A stretch of 64,000 bases of DNA from Scolanthus callimorphus (GCA_033964015.1 CM066916.1:12750501-12814500); one strand, 5' to 3'. Counted from the stretch's first letter, positions 34,601 through 44,898 are shown. The notes: generated by a model from the letters alone, not told the origin. A program made the numbers and translations.

Positions 34601-36946
34601 TACGAGCCGTTGATCGTACGAGTCGTACAACAAACAAGAAATATAACCCGCATTCCTTAGCTTGCGATAAGCACACCTAAAGAGTACACAAAATAAAGTT
34701 TGCTCGAAGACGATGGGACGAATGTTCAAAAGGCTACGAAAGGTACATAGTAAAACAAAAACCCATACGACGAACACGTTATAGCCTTGCAGGTCTGGGG
34801 CGTACGGCAGTGACAGTATGGGGAAAGCCCAACTAATACTATTTTCCCGCCTTAATGTCAGGAATGCTCTAGAGGGAGCATTATATTCGCCTAATCACAA
34901 CACGCCGTATATGCAAGAAGGGACATCACAACTAACCTGATATGAGGCTTTTGATGGGCTCACATTGGTATCAGAGGCCGTTGAGGCCGGCATAGGAGCC
35001 CCAGAGCCTGAAGAAGTAGATGAAGATGTTCCCGCCGTAATATTGGTGGAGCTGGAAGACGTACTAGTGCTTGCCGTGCTCGTGGCGGAGACAGAAGCTG
35101 GGGCTGGACGTACCGTGGTCACCGACACAGTTTCAGGCATAGATGGAGTCTGGCTTGTGTTCTCGGCCATTGGTTTTGCAGTGATAGCTACAATTTGTAG
35201 AGTGCTGGTTTTTCGCGTCCGTAGGCGGAGGTGTGTTGAGAAGATGTGACCTATGTTATACTAGATAACATCTTTTCTAGTGCGCATGAGTCGGGACAGT
35301 TGCTTCGTAACGATGCTCACACCATGGACTCGTTGCATGCGCAAATGAAACTGAGCTACTCTCCAACGCCAACAGTCACAGAACTCCCGTCCATGTTTGA
35401 CGCAAAAACTTGGCTAGGGGAATGCTGTGAGGATAAGCTGTCTGGTCATGTATACCCTCATCAGTTTAAATTCATCAAAAATAGTTCCTCAAAGGCAGTC
35501 ATGTTTTACCGATTGTGGTCGACCTCCAATACGTGGAAGCCAAAAAATGGCATCGAGCTCGTCAAGTCAATTCCTAAGAATCATGCCAAAGAATTGGAGC
35601 CTGACTACTCTACATTGGATCTGAAAAAATTGGAAAAAGACCTCGAAAGGTAAAATGAGATAAACACTGAAATAAGCAAGTTTTAAAATGTCAAGCGATG
35701 TTATTTTATCAATAATTGCAGCTATTTGCATTTCATGATGATAAGTCGAGATCGAACTTAGAAGCAATCCCCTTGCACTTCTGTCAATGTTTTTTAATAA
35801 CAGCATGAGAATGTACGCAAATACAGAAACATGACGACTGAAACATGACGACGGGCACACTTCAGAAGCACCACCGTAGCCAGCATACCTTTTACCGAGG
35901 CACTCGGTAAAATGTCAAAGTTTTATTTTTCTTACTGAAAGTACCAGAATGAATGTTTTTTAAACCAGCCTTTAACCTTACTCTGCCTCGGTAACGATTT
36001 TTTTCTGGCTACGGCGGTGAAAAGTGTTATCAATTCACAGTGCGAAGCAATGAGTTTTGGGTAGTTTGCAAGTAAATAGCGAGCAAAGTCGTTGATACGA
36101 TACATTTGGCTCGCTGGTATCGGTTCAACACTCATTAAGCATTCTTTTCAACATTTATAAAATCTACAGTACGGTTGCTCTCGCGTTGGCACTTAGTGAG
36201 TTAGCTACTACTAGTCCGGGGGGGGGGGGGGGGGGGGCTCCCATATTCGGTGTAGTAATTTTGTGGATTGATGCTCAATGATCCAACGAGTATGTATTTG
36301 ATCCATAACGCCATGAAATAAAAGTATTATAATAACTTTGGCGAGCATTGTGGCTCTAATGAACATTTTGGCGGGCTCTAATATATTTGTACTCAGTGCT
36401 CGCCAAAGTTAAAATAATAGTAATGTAGTTGATGTTCTTGGGCGTAAATATGTTTTGGGCCCTTGACAGTGCTCATTTTAACCCTCCCTGCGCTCGGGCT
36501 AAAGTGAGCCTGAGTCAGGCCCAAAACATATTTACGCCCGCGAACATTAACTATAGTTATATTATAATTACCTTTCTTAGGTACACACTTAACTTTTCCA
36601 AAGAAGAAATGATATGGTGGAAAAGCTTTGTAAAGAAACCCGAACGGCTTGCGAAAGATCCCTGGATGCTTGGTTCTCTAAAATGTTACAAGACACCTGA
36701 CACCACAAGAAAGCTAACACCAGATGAGAAGACGCATGCGAGGGAGCTTGAAAAATTATACCTTAAGGAAACAAATGATGTGGAGGTATTATAACGCCGT
36801 GCAATTATGACATTTTGCGGAGACAAGGTGTAGCAAAACCTATACTTATACCACTTTTCCTCCTTTAGGTTGTCGTCGGGAAAAAAAGAGGGAAAAAACA
36901 GTCATCAAAAGAACTGAAAAAGCCTCGAACGACAGGAAGAGAGTAG
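22606..36946 (+). CDS. DUF7869-like DDE transposase of the giant element (interrupted)
   Basis: Exons: 22606-22716, 22814-22882, 23184-23324, 23527-23616, 24010-24064, 24385-24673, 24823-25117, 26024-26148, 26251-26380, 27128-27286, 27492-27608, 27947-28020 resuming at 35299-35649, 36581-36785, 36869-36946. Splice phases agree throughout and no stop occurs (about 762 aa). The model has an acidic and Cys-rich N-half (FRCKCPLEVKCSC, GCCKDGCIKG, LGCKLCYKAWCIVYGVSEAR). An RNase-H-like set of acidic motifs follows: ISVMIDGMDQGK, YIQMDNCYRECKNKY and MVGHTHEDIDQMF. A basic tail (GKKRGKKQ) ends it. The motif order matches my memory of the DUF7869 family, and I infer a DDE-type nuclease. Exon 12 is split between 28020 and 35299 by a YR retroelement, so this copy cannot make the whole protein now. 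The hydrophobic first exon is unusual for a nuclear protein, and the start is the least certain part. Confidence 0.75.
26555..26632. repeat. Tandem duplication in an intron
   Basis: A unit of about 39 bp starting AGGAAAACGTATGACTCCAG is present twice in a row, differing at a single A/G position. It lies in the intron between the ninth and tenth exons of the putative transposase. Confidence 0.8.
28017..28075 (-). repeat. Split direct repeat B2 (3' terminal)
   Basis: 59 bp, identical to 28265-28323. It forms the left edge of the retroelement on the plus strand. It starts with GACAGT, which is shared with the target exon. Confidence 0.9.
28202..28323 (-). repeat. Internal B1-A2 junction of the split direct repeats
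   Basis: A2 (28202-28270) and B1 (28265-28323) overlap in GACAGT. At the junction the 9-bp arms GAGTCGGGA (28258-28266) and TCCCGACTC (28277-28285) flank the spacer CAGTATTATA. This geometry of inverted recombinase-binding arms around a short crossover region is what a tyrosine recombinase core site should look like. It is likely the attachment site regenerated in the circular intermediate. Confidence 0.85.
28452..29740 (-). CDS. Tyrosine recombinase of the YR retroelement
   Basis: The minus-strand ORF 29543-28452 (363 codons) contains the box-I arginine in FFSGDRPSDLAHI, the box-II signature TLYSFRCGGA and HVGWKSSAIAKYYM, which supplies the H-x-x-W and the nucleophilic tyrosine region. It is a phage-integrase-fold recombinase that would join the circular cDNA to target DNA. 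An N-terminal extension (29740-29560, with SDFLTFLDRLSP) is in another frame. The join falls in a CCCCAAAAA run near 29550, so one indel or a sequencing error separates them. The ORF ends 130 bp before repeat B1. Confidence 0.9.
29855..30871 (-). CDS. RNase H region of the YR retroelement
   Basis: 338 codons. ILASDASQSRWGATL holds the first catalytic Asp, TKEAYALLFAL the Glu and AHVDNMVVYHAW the second Asp. HWIPSAKNPADQPSREW is the usual C-terminal motif of RNase H in DIRS-order and BEL-like elements. A tail follows (VDLMALDSNSQ, FPPIYLIGPVVTYL), as commonly seen after RNase H in these elements. It degrades the RNA strand during reverse transcription. The frame shift relative to the RT lies near 30880. 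Confidence 0.85.
   Translation of the reverse strand: MVPAAQLYTRAVAHAISVCQRQGSPAIKMEGDLATEIRHWRFVDSWTGCVPWRTEEHKVIEILASDASQSRWGATLTLSEGMEKVGDYFAENLGSSDIATKEAYALLFALQSFSSQVTNTRVDAHVDNMVVYHAWARQGCRNQGVNAALKAIFEFTMHSNITLSLHWIPSAKNPADQPSREWSDADAMLSPQLWSSLEDWAGPHTVDLMALDSNSQCARHYTPFRTPNTAGVNVFAQDPCRDRTGRQENGYVFPPIYLIGPVVTYLITSKAKATVVVPDCRPRPYWWPIIRQHATAQYLLAEKGDTHALLWPSKTTGFEKPRQLPLPWNLSAFRLSPR
30877..32029 (-). pseudogene. Reverse transcriptase of the YR retroelement (frameshifted)
   Basis: Three minus-strand frames make up one RT: 32029-31520 (N-terminal, FHGRYRQKQYDHSF), 31535-31032 (fingers/palm: EPQKPRLVHDQQYLN, TKMDDKSGFDHF, CSQYIDDRHLG with the YxDD catalytic motif) and 31167-30877 (PSQQLIFLGHLVDTVRQ). 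The frame breaks lie at a CCCCC run (about 31550), near CATCCAAAGTG (about 31070) and at about 30890. Either this copy is newly mutated despite identical repeats, or the assembly has indels here. Confidence 0.8.
32450..35170 (-). CDS. Gag of the YR retroelement, with an intron
   Basis: Exon 1 (35170-34938) starts MAENTSQTPSMPETVSV and is a Ser/Thr/Ala-rich low-complexity region ending ...KASYQ at a GTTAGT donor. Exon 2 (about 32982-32450) follows TTTTTTCAG and begins ELVGLIKGLKSEL in the same phase. It then runs through helical capsid-like sequence, an Arg-rich linker and a CCHC zinc knuckle (CYACHEPGHLARDC). The 1.95-kb intron holds a minisatellite and a MITE. Gag would package the RNA. Splicing is inferred from sites and phase. 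The plus-strand ORFs over the low-complexity region are shadows. Confidence 0.7.
33690..33905. mobile_element. MITE with TTAACCCTTT ends
   Basis: Begins TTAACCCTTTGACTCC and ends GGCTTAAAGGGTTAA, giving short inverted ends starting with TTAA. About 215 bp, non-coding, inside the Gag intron. Confidence 0.55.
34073..34445. repeat. Minisatellite in the Gag intron
   Basis: Five to seven degenerate units of about 48-65 bp share CTCGCCAGTTTA followed by CGTGGTGGTCGCACA, in direct orientation. Spacing and divergence are irregular. ORFs on both strands across it are by-products of the repeat. Confidence 0.8.
35232..35300 (-). repeat. Split direct repeat A1 (5' terminal)
   Basis: 69 bp, identical to 28202-28270. 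It marks the 5' end of the retroelement on its coding strand. It contains an imperfect hairpin (AGAAGATGT ... ACATCTTTTCT). The last six bases, GACAGT, are shared with the target exon. Confidence 0.9.
36218..36237. repeat. Poly-G tract (20 G)
   Basis: An uninterrupted G run in an intron of the putative transposase. The length is probably approximate. Confidence 0.9.
36427..36553. mobile_element. MITE in the penultimate intron
   Basis: Inverted ends AGTT.ATGTTC with GGGCGTAAATATGTTTTGGGC, complemented at the right end by GCCCAAAACATATTTACGCCC and GAACATTAACT. About 127 bp, non-coding. It lies just upstream of the exon at 36581. Confidence 0.75.
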
Positions 36947-37075
36947 GCAAGAAGTCCGGGGTTGATAGGTTGATAGGGATGCCCGTCGCATCTTTTAGTT
37001 GCCAAATCGGGCCTCGGGTATTTTTTAGGGGCTATCGGGAAAAATAGGGTTTCCAATGAGTAATGTAACTTATAG

Positions 37076-37147
37076 TTCCCTGCTAGCAGAGGCCTTTTTT
37101 TCTCTGCATTCGAAATGCAGAGGAAAGAGGCCTCTGCTAGCAGGGAA
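37076..37147. repeat. 72-bp near-perfect palindrome
   Basis: Arms TTCCCTGCTAGCAGAGGCC and GGCCTCTGCTAGCAGGGAA surround an inner palindrome CTCTGCATTCGAAATGCAGAG-like core. It sits 130 bp after the putative transposase stop codon and may be a MITE remnant or an RNA 3' structure. Confidence 0.8.
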
Positions 37148-38027
37148 AACGTATAATAATAATAATAATCTTTAATCCATTAAACACCAATTTTGGTACA
37201 TTAGGATATCATAAATGGTAAGAATATGAGCACGTAAGAAAAGAGACGCGAGCGAAGGGTACCGAACGTTAATTGTCCATTACTCAAATTGTTTATATTA
37301 TTGACGAGGACGCTCCGATTTATCCTTATTGCTGCTTTTCACGTAAAGTCAGCAAAATCCTAAGTTCTAAAGTAGGGAAGACTGCACACAACATTTCATA
37401 CTTTCTGACAAATGGTCTCGGAGATGTGGCCGAGCCGGCAACGCGACAACACCAGCCACGTATTTTGATCGTTCTGTATTTCGCTTCAATTTTCTCGGTA
37501 GTTACATTTTTCCAACAAGTATAGGTAATCGCATGGGGCCGAGTAAAATTAGGGATTAATTTCACCAGTGTTTTCTAGTTTTTTCCAAAAGTGCCTGAGC
37601 CCGTCTGCGGGGAGGGCAACTTGAATTGTGATTACATGTTTATGATATAGAAGGGCAAAATCCAGCGCGCGTGTTGACTGCACGTATTCAGACGTGTGCA
37701 AAGTAATTTTGCCCTCAATAAAGAAAAAATGCCCTCGCTCTTAGCCAATCAACATCAAGTAATTTTGCCCTGTATATTATAATAATAATAATGTGGACAT
37801 CATTATTATTTTTGTTTACAATAGCAAAAGATTGGAAAACAAAATTACAGTAATTTGAAAGATGATAGTTTGAAAAGAAAAGTAAATTTTGTTGAATATG
37901 AAAATTATATATATGTTGACATTATAATGTTTTGTTTGTTTACAAGTCACCGTTAGGGTGTATAATTTTAACTATAAGCAACATGAAAAACGAGGATTTT
38001 GGAGTCTCTGGACCATCGTATCGTTTT

Positions 38028-38214
38028 CACCCGTCCACACTAGAAATCAGTGTTTTCAAACAGCTCCGTTTTCAAATCGCTACACTCTTGAGAGCGTTTT
38101 CGGATTGATCCGTTCTCGGTGATCGTTTTCGGCGTTGTAGTGTGGACGATAGCCGCATCCGGAGCAAAAAGTATCCGTTTTCGTTTGAAAACGGAGTAGT
38201 GTGGACGGGGTCTT
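38028..38214. mobile_element. MITE with CCCGTCCACACTA ends
   Basis: CCCGTCCACACTA at the left is matched by TAGTGTGGACGGGG at the right. The internal sequence is rich in CGTTTTC and GAAAACG repeats. About 185 bp. It lies between the core genes and the right arm. The long minus-strand ORF across it is not credible as a gene. Confidence 0.65.
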
Positions 38215-40642
38215 ACCCAGTCAAGCGCTTCTCCGATGTTTGTGAGTTTCAGGCATGGAAAAACAAATATATTGCACGCACGTGCTTTGCATAAGTAATG
38301 AAGTGCACAGATTCTTATTTCATTAACTTTTATTAATTTCTCGGATACCTCACTCTGCAACCACTGTATGTGGTGAGCTTTTGTCGTCTCCAAACCCACT
38401 GAAGCGCTGGCGTGTGAAATTTGAACACTGACAACGTCAGTCTTATCATGCTGTGATAAGGAGAATGCGGCATCACAGAGGCTGGAAATTGTACTCCACG
38501 TTTGCGGGCATTCGTATTTGTAGTATATCACAAAGTTTTACATTATTTTTATGAACAAGAATGGGTGGATGTTTAGTCTATTTAAACCTTGCGCTGTAAG
38601 GAAGAGGACAAAGAATGAAATTTCCAGACCCTGTTCAAAGGCGGTAAGTAAACACACTAAACACGAACACGTCTTGCTATCTTTGACACCCGATGGCCGA
38701 CAGAAACTTTCTTTACGCAGTGTTATCATTTTGGCGGGTATTACGCGCCTTCACTAAAGGACTGAAACACAAGTTTCGTACCTTGCTGTATCAAAACACA
38801 AAACACGAACAATTGTACTAATTGTCGAATTCATTTTTTAAATTAATTTGTTGAAGTACATTCTGCTACTAAGCCTGATATACTTACCTAGAAAAGATAG
38901 AAACGGGTGTCGCAACATTAATAGCTATCAAGTCGACTTTTATACTCAATTTGTTTTTGATTCACTTTAATCGTGAAATGTTCGAAAGCTCACTTGCCCA
39001 AGCAGGCAAGGAAACTATCGGGCACCCACCACAGGTTCTGTGCCTTTGGTAATTATACAGGAATGAATATTACTAAAAGTTCACAAAGTGTTAGTGCACA
39101 TGACTAGTACTTCTTGCAGTCCCTTCTTTGGCGAACGTCCGTAAATCAAGAGAAAGTCGTAGTTTGTTTGCGCGCTCGTATTTCCAATTCACGGGAGAGT
39201 CTACATTGTAGGTGTCGGATAACAAGCAGCACCACGAGAAGAAAGCGCCTTTGGCGAGACTCCCTGGGCTGTTTCTCTCGATCTACGGGCGTTCGCCAAA
39301 GAAGGGGCTGCAAGCAGTCTAGCACAAGACCTGAGAGGAGACCAATTACAAGGATCTTCCTGTAAGGCGCATCCACCAATTATGACAGGATATATTTAGA
39401 TAGTTGCAGTTTAGGTTGTCGGGACTATGCCTTACTGTCGGGCATCTGAAAGCTCAAGTTGCACCCATTCTGCAGTTATAACAACAAGGAAATTGTGCTG
39501 TGTCCCGTTGGGGAATGGAGGAAACCAGGATATCCCAGGTAAGTAAACCACCATTAGTAAATGATAGGATTGGAACATAAATACATTTTTAGACAATGTT
39601 TCTTTATTTGGAACAAATTTGACGGAGATGTAACGTTTGTCGCAGGTGACTTCCCCGCTTTTCGAGTGCTAAATGTCATCTACTTAACGCACTGTTCTCC
39701 AGATTGAAAATCGTTTCTCGTTTCCTCAAGATATTCGCTCAGCATTTGATCCCGGCGGCACTTAAACAAATAGTGTTTGTCTTATGACGTTTTTTTGCGT
39801 TTTGGATGGCGCATCTGAGATGTGAGATGGAACATGAAAACTTTATTTCAAAACCGCTACAAAATGTCAGTCTTCTGTTTTGCCATTGTAATGGCGTCTC
39901 CCGACGTCAGTGTCTTTTCCTCAGTTTTCTGCTGTGCGTGACGGAAATCAAATGCCTTGAGGTTTACTAGTTTACTGTGTGCTGGAGTAGTAGTTTGTCT
40001 TCCTGTATTCAAACCAGGAACGTTTTAGAGCTCAACATGCAATTCACTGAGCCGAAAATGTCGAAATTAACTTGCAGATTAACATACAGATTAACATGCT
40101 GTATCAACTTCCAAAGGTTATCAATACCTTTGCATTCTTGTGCTTCTTTGCGGTAATGTTACATGTATGTTACACAGAAAATGTTGAAAGTGTCAGTTCA
40201 AACACTCATTCTCTGCGTTTCTGGCGTGAAAAGGGCCAGATTCTGCGCCTTTGTCACTCGGAGGCGTGACAAACGCTCAGTATCTGAGTACATGACATGA
40301 CCGCATTTTACACATGACCTTAGTAAAATCGCGTGTTGTTTTTAAGCAGATTTACTTTGATTCAGTCGTTTGTCTTCCAAGTGTACTATTGTTTGCCCAA
40401 AATGCTCCGAAGGTCTGTTAATAGGGACTTTAAGATACCGCGACTACGGACTACGGGCTACGGTTGGACGGGCGGTCGCCTCGTCCGGTGCACTGGGGCG
40501 AGTACATTGCTGACGGCGGGAAAAATTGAAGTTAAGTTGGCACGCGCGACAGACTACGACTACGTACTACGTATCTAAATTGAGCTAAGATGGCTACCTT
40601 TGCTGTTCAAGCTGGGGAATTTGTTTGAAAATATTGTACAAA

Positions 40643-41727
40643 ATGTCTTTCCAGAAAGTCCGTGATTCACTTATCTACAGTTTAGCGGATAGTTTAATAG
40701 ACGAGGAAGAGTTTATCCTTTTGTACAATGCGTATGAATCGGAAAATCCCATTTATCCTTACTGGGAATACGATGAATTTTGTCTCGATTCCTTCAGCAC
40801 AGACGAATGTTTGGCAGAATTTAGGGTGAGCAAGGAGGACTTACCTTGTTTGGCTGAAGCTCTTCGTATCCCAAGACGTTTTCGAAGTGCCCAGGGAACA
40901 GTTTGCAGCGGATTAGAGGGCTTTGTATACTTCTTAAGCGTTTAGCCTACCCTTGCAGATACGTGGACATGATTTATCGTTTTGCACGTCCTGTTCCAGA
41001 GATTTGCATGCTACACAATGCTGTTTTAGACTGGGTTTTCGACACTCATGGCCATCGGCTAACATCATGGAACCAGCCTTTTCTTAGCCCTGTAAATCTC
41101 GAGATCTATGCTCAAGCTATACGGAGGATGGGATCGCCTTTGTGTAATTGTTTTGCATTTGTTGATGGAACAGTGCGCCCTATTTCCCGACCAGATGAGA
41201 ACCAGCGTGTAGTATACAACGGACACAAGCGTGTTCACGCACTAAAGTTTCAGTCCTTGGTGACCCCTAATGGATTGGTGGCTAACCTTTACGGGCCCTT
41301 GGAAGGGCGTCGCCACGATGCTGGTATGCTCAACGAGTCGGGTTTGCTGACTGCGCTGCAACTTTATGCCCATACCCCTGCTGGAGTCCCATTGTGTATT
41401 TATGGTGACCCTGCTTACCCATTGAGACCCGAACTGATGGGCCCATTCCGAGAAGGAGACTTTGTTGGGCCACTTACCCCAGATATGCAAGCCTTTAATA
41501 CTGCCATGAGCCGAGTAAGAATCTCAGTCGAGTGGCTGTTCGGAGATATTTCAAACTACTTTAAGTTTATCGACTTTAAGAAAAACTTGAAAATTGGAAT
41601 GAGTGCGGTGGGAAAGCAGTATGTGGTATCTGCCCTCATGAGAAATGCGTTGACGTGTCTCTATGGGAACAACACGTCCGACTTTTTTGGCATTGATCCT
41701 CCTGGCCTTGAGGACTACTTTCTGTAA
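40643..41727 (+). pseudogene. Harbinger transposase (DDE_Tnp_4), one frameshift
   Basis: The first frame starts at ATG 40643 (MSFQKVRDSL) and runs through an acidic N-terminal region. The second frame takes over at about 40905-40925 (GLCILLKRLAYPCRY). The break lies between GAGGG and CTTTG and needs a single missing base. The catalytic region is complete: FVDGTVRPISRP (Asp), CIYGDPAYPL (Asp), RVRISVEWLFGDI (Glu), and KRVHALKFQSLVTPNG is typical of the family. It ends DPPGLEDYFL at 41727. Its length of about 360 aa is normal. It would cut and paste elements bearing the flanking inverted repeats. With the frameshift it is probably inactive, unless the shift is a sequencing error. Confidence 0.85.
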
Positions 41728-43021
41728 ATTTGAAGAGGCCATGTATGACAGTGACTATAAAGAACATTGAGATTTCATGAAAACAAATATGGAACAAAAA
41801 TGGACAATAAGTATTTCGTTTTTGACATGTCTCAGTCAGGGTACAAAAAAATCCATCATGCTATAGATGGCAAAACAAGTTTTAGAAAATTTGGACTTCA
41901 GTGAATGTCCTCATGACTACCCTGGAATTGGTTTCAATGAACTGGAATTTTTTCATTTTTACAATAGCTACACTGGAACTCCACCCCACCTCAGAATTCA
42001 AAGTCCTCCATAGTAAGAGGTTTTTTTTGGCAATTGCCCAATGGACGTGTACTGTGGTTTCAATTCTCAGCAAAATAGGATAAATACAAATATAACAACA
42101 ATTTAGTAGAAGTGAATCATATGAATTAATATATGTTATTTACCAGCTGGGAGGTCCATATAGGAAAAGCTGACCAAGGGCTGTAAATTTTTTTCCAGGC
42201 TGAGGTCACAGTTTTTTCCCTATACAGACCAACCTAAAGCCGGTAAATAACCCTTTTTTTTTGCAACCTCTAAAATGTTTTCTTCAGTGAAAACAAACAT
42301 GCGCAAAAGGTTACCATGACCTAGGTCAGTGTGCACGCTCTAAGAACCAATCAGAGTGCAGAATTTGTTACCATGCCCTCTAGGAAAAATAATTGCCAAT
42401 ATTTCACAGAGATGGAGGAAGGGTTGACAAGTTGCAACTTTTTGAAAATATATTTTGTTGATTCTGACAAAATTCCAGTCATCTCCATTTTTTCCCTCTT
42501 GCATCCCCCTTGAAATTCATTGATCTGCCCTTACCAGGGTCTGGTTGTTCGAAAGTGGTTTAGCACTAATCCAGGATTAATACTATGGTGACTCGATGGT
42601 TTTGTTCAGAACTAAACCTGGTTTAAATTTAATCCCCTTTGAACAACCCGCACCAGGTTGTCTACTGCAGGGGTGGATCCAGGTTATTTACAAGGTAGTG
42701 ACTATTAAAAAGGTTGTATCAGGCACGCAAGGAAAAATAGGGTGAGCAATGACTATGAATATACAAAAAATCAATCAAAAAGGGGATGACTACCCCTCTC
42801 TCCTCGCCACCCACAGATCTGCCCCTGGACTGTCACTTGAAACATGGTGTGCTTTTTATTCAATTTTGAGCAGCTATGAAAACTCAAATTTAAAAACAAA
42901 TTCTTGAAAGGCAAACATCAAAACTCTGAATCTAGTAAACATAATGTCAGCAGTAACATGCCAAATGAACTTTGTCCAGTAACTGGAAATTACACAGCAA
43001 ATGAATATTACACTGACATGA
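41728..43021. other. Harbinger interior, non-coding
   Basis: Non-coding sequence between the converging 3' ends of the transposase and the MADF-like gene. No further gene. Short ORFs lack any family resemblance. Confidence 0.6.
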
Positions 43022-44898
43022 CTAATTCATCTTTTGAAGGAAAGCCATCATGATGGCTTGGCTTTGGGCTTGTGCTCTCTGCAACTGAAGAAGCTGTTCC
43101 TGCATTTGCATTTGCCTTTCCTTCTCTGCATCAAATCTTTTGTTTTTAATGCTTAATTGCTCTTTGCGAAGAGCAATTTCCTCCTTGCGCACTTCCAGAT
43201 CTGCCTCATGCTTTGCTTGCAGATACTCAAGGGGGTCAGCAGCACTTCGCCTGCTTCGCTTTCGTGTTGGCTGCACATCCTCTCCCCCATCATCCTTTGT
43301 CTTCCCCCATGTTTCCATAGCTTTGTTACGAATTGCTAGTGCTTTAGCTCTTTCGGTTTCTGACTTGGCTTTTTGGGCAGTGGAGGCAGCACTGGCATTA
43401 GAAGTGATAACTTCCTGGATTTCTTCTAAGAGCTGCTCCACTTCGGTTAGATCATCAGGGCTTATGCCTGTGGCCTTTTCTTCCTTTTTCATTTTCTCTT
43501 TGAAATCCCCTAGAAGCTTGCCAAACCTTTCCCTTACAGACCGCTGGTCTCTTGGCATATCCATGAACTCAGGGTGTGTGTTTAAGGCATTTGCAATTTC
43601 CGTCCACTTCTGGCCTGCTTCTTTGCTCCCTGTACGATGAAGATAGGGCTCCAGTTGTCGCGCTTCTCTTAGGAGGAGCTTGTCCTTTTTTCCCTCCCAA
43701 CGAAATGTTCCACTGAAAAAAAAGAACATTGTTAACTCCTCAAATTGGGACATTCAATTTCATGCCTACACCTATTGAGGAATTCAAATCAAATATTCAG
43801 TCGAAAAATCCAAGGGGGGCTAGTTTGAGATTCTGGCCATACGAAATCAAATAAACCATGGGCAATTAAGATTTAAAATATGGGCCTAGAGTGATAATTC
43901 AAGAGAATAAATGCATAAAATCACCAAATCCAATTGCAGTTAATGAAAATCCAAGGCAAAAAGGGGGTGTATAAAAAGAACCACCTAAGGGGGTATTTCT
44001 ACAAAAGAGTCCCTAAAATAGGGATGTGTGGTTATAAAATGGAATGGACAATTGCGTTTTGAAAGTATAGATGCAGATCCAAGATAAGGAAATGTTTTCT
44101 CTCAGTTTGTGGCTACAGCTTTTTTTCATAGAATTTAAATGGAGGTATGGGGGAATGTGCACAGGTTTGAATGAAAAACATCAACAACTGCTTGACATCA
44201 CTTTTAAAGCAAAACACATCAGCAAAACATAGTTTTTGGAATGTCAACAATGCTAAAAAATATTTTTAGTTCTAATCCAGTGTTTAACAATGAAACCAAA
44301 AAGCCCTATCGTCTTACTTTAATAAACTCACATTTAAAATAATTTCCAGGGTTCGAAATTCTCACAAGCTATCTCTCTGTTGAAAAATCACTCGCATTTT
44401 CTAGCGAAGTTTTTTGGTGCTGCATCCAGTAACGAAAGCATTTTTCATGTCCATTTAGCTTGTACATATTATCTCTACAAGATAAATTCATTTTGTGACA
44501 ATTCCCAAGTATAAAAAAACTTACTTATTTCTTACAAGCGGCTGAGCTACCTCTTGACCTTGAGTTGGAATCTCGACACTGCAAAAAATGATGAACGAGT
44601 CAGTAGTTTTTTAAATGAATTACGAACAAAAGCTTGCGCTTTGACGCTGGAGAAACGGAGAAAGCCAATATATCATTCTAAGAATTGCAATTAGTATGAC
44701 ATTTTTAGCTGTTTTGGTAAACTTAAATAAGAAACTTAAGTTTTCCTCTATAGAATTCGGCGTTATTGGGCGGGAAGCTGTGGTTAAAATTTTTGTAAAA
44801 GTTTTGTAAAGGGTTTTTCAATACAAACTCGAATAAATTATTGTGAAGATAAAACTCATAGTCTTGTTCACTTACTTGTCAATTCGGAAGGAAGCCAT
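43022..44898 (-). CDS. Harbinger MADF/Myb-like DNA-binding protein (3 exons, 255 aa)
   Basis: Exons 44898-44876 (MASFRID), 44578-44525 and 43712-43022, with GT/AG borders and matching phases. Two in-exon joins create Asn codons. The trihelix/MADF-like N-domain includes TFRWEGKKDKLLLREAR and SKEAGQKWTEIANALN. A basic patch (PTRKRSRRSAAD) and a long Glu/Lys/Gln-rich coiled coil (EIALRKEQLSIKNKRFDAEK) follow, ending QAIMMAFLQKMN. In PIF/Harbinger elements this second protein binds the transposon ends and carries the transposase into the nucleus. It is intact, unlike the transposase. The plus-strand ORF at 43140-43640 is its shadow. Confidence 0.85.

Larger units (their letters stand above)
28017..35294 (-). 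mobile_element. YR retrotransposon with split direct repeats (Ngaro/PAT-like)
   Basis: The coding strand is minus. Read 5' to 3' the order is: repeat A1 (35300-35232), Gag with intron, RT, RNase H, tyrosine recombinase, repeat B1 (28323-28265), repeat A2 (28270-28202), spacer, repeat B2 (28075-28017). A1/A2 are identical over 69 bp and B1/B2 over 59 bp. This A1-ORFs-B1A2-B2 layout is the hallmark of PAT/Ngaro/TOC elements of the DIRS order, which integrate by a recombinase and make no target duplication. The insertion lies in exon 12 of the putative transposase, sharing GACAGT with the target. Removing about 7,278 bp restores phase exactly. Identical repeats point to a young insertion. Confidence 0.9.

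Noticed and set aside
28020..35299. Treating the retroelement as an intron of the putative transposase
   Set aside because: The borders are GACAGT split direct repeats without splice signals, and the element carries its own antisense genes. It is an insertion.
38040..38531. 163-codon minus-strand ORF
   Set aside because: It spans the right-arm border and a MITE. The left-arm counterpart is stopped, and no family is recognisable.
43140..43640. 166-codon plus-strand ORF in the Harbinger element
   Set aside because: Antisense shadow of the MADF-like gene, which has matching exons and splice sites.
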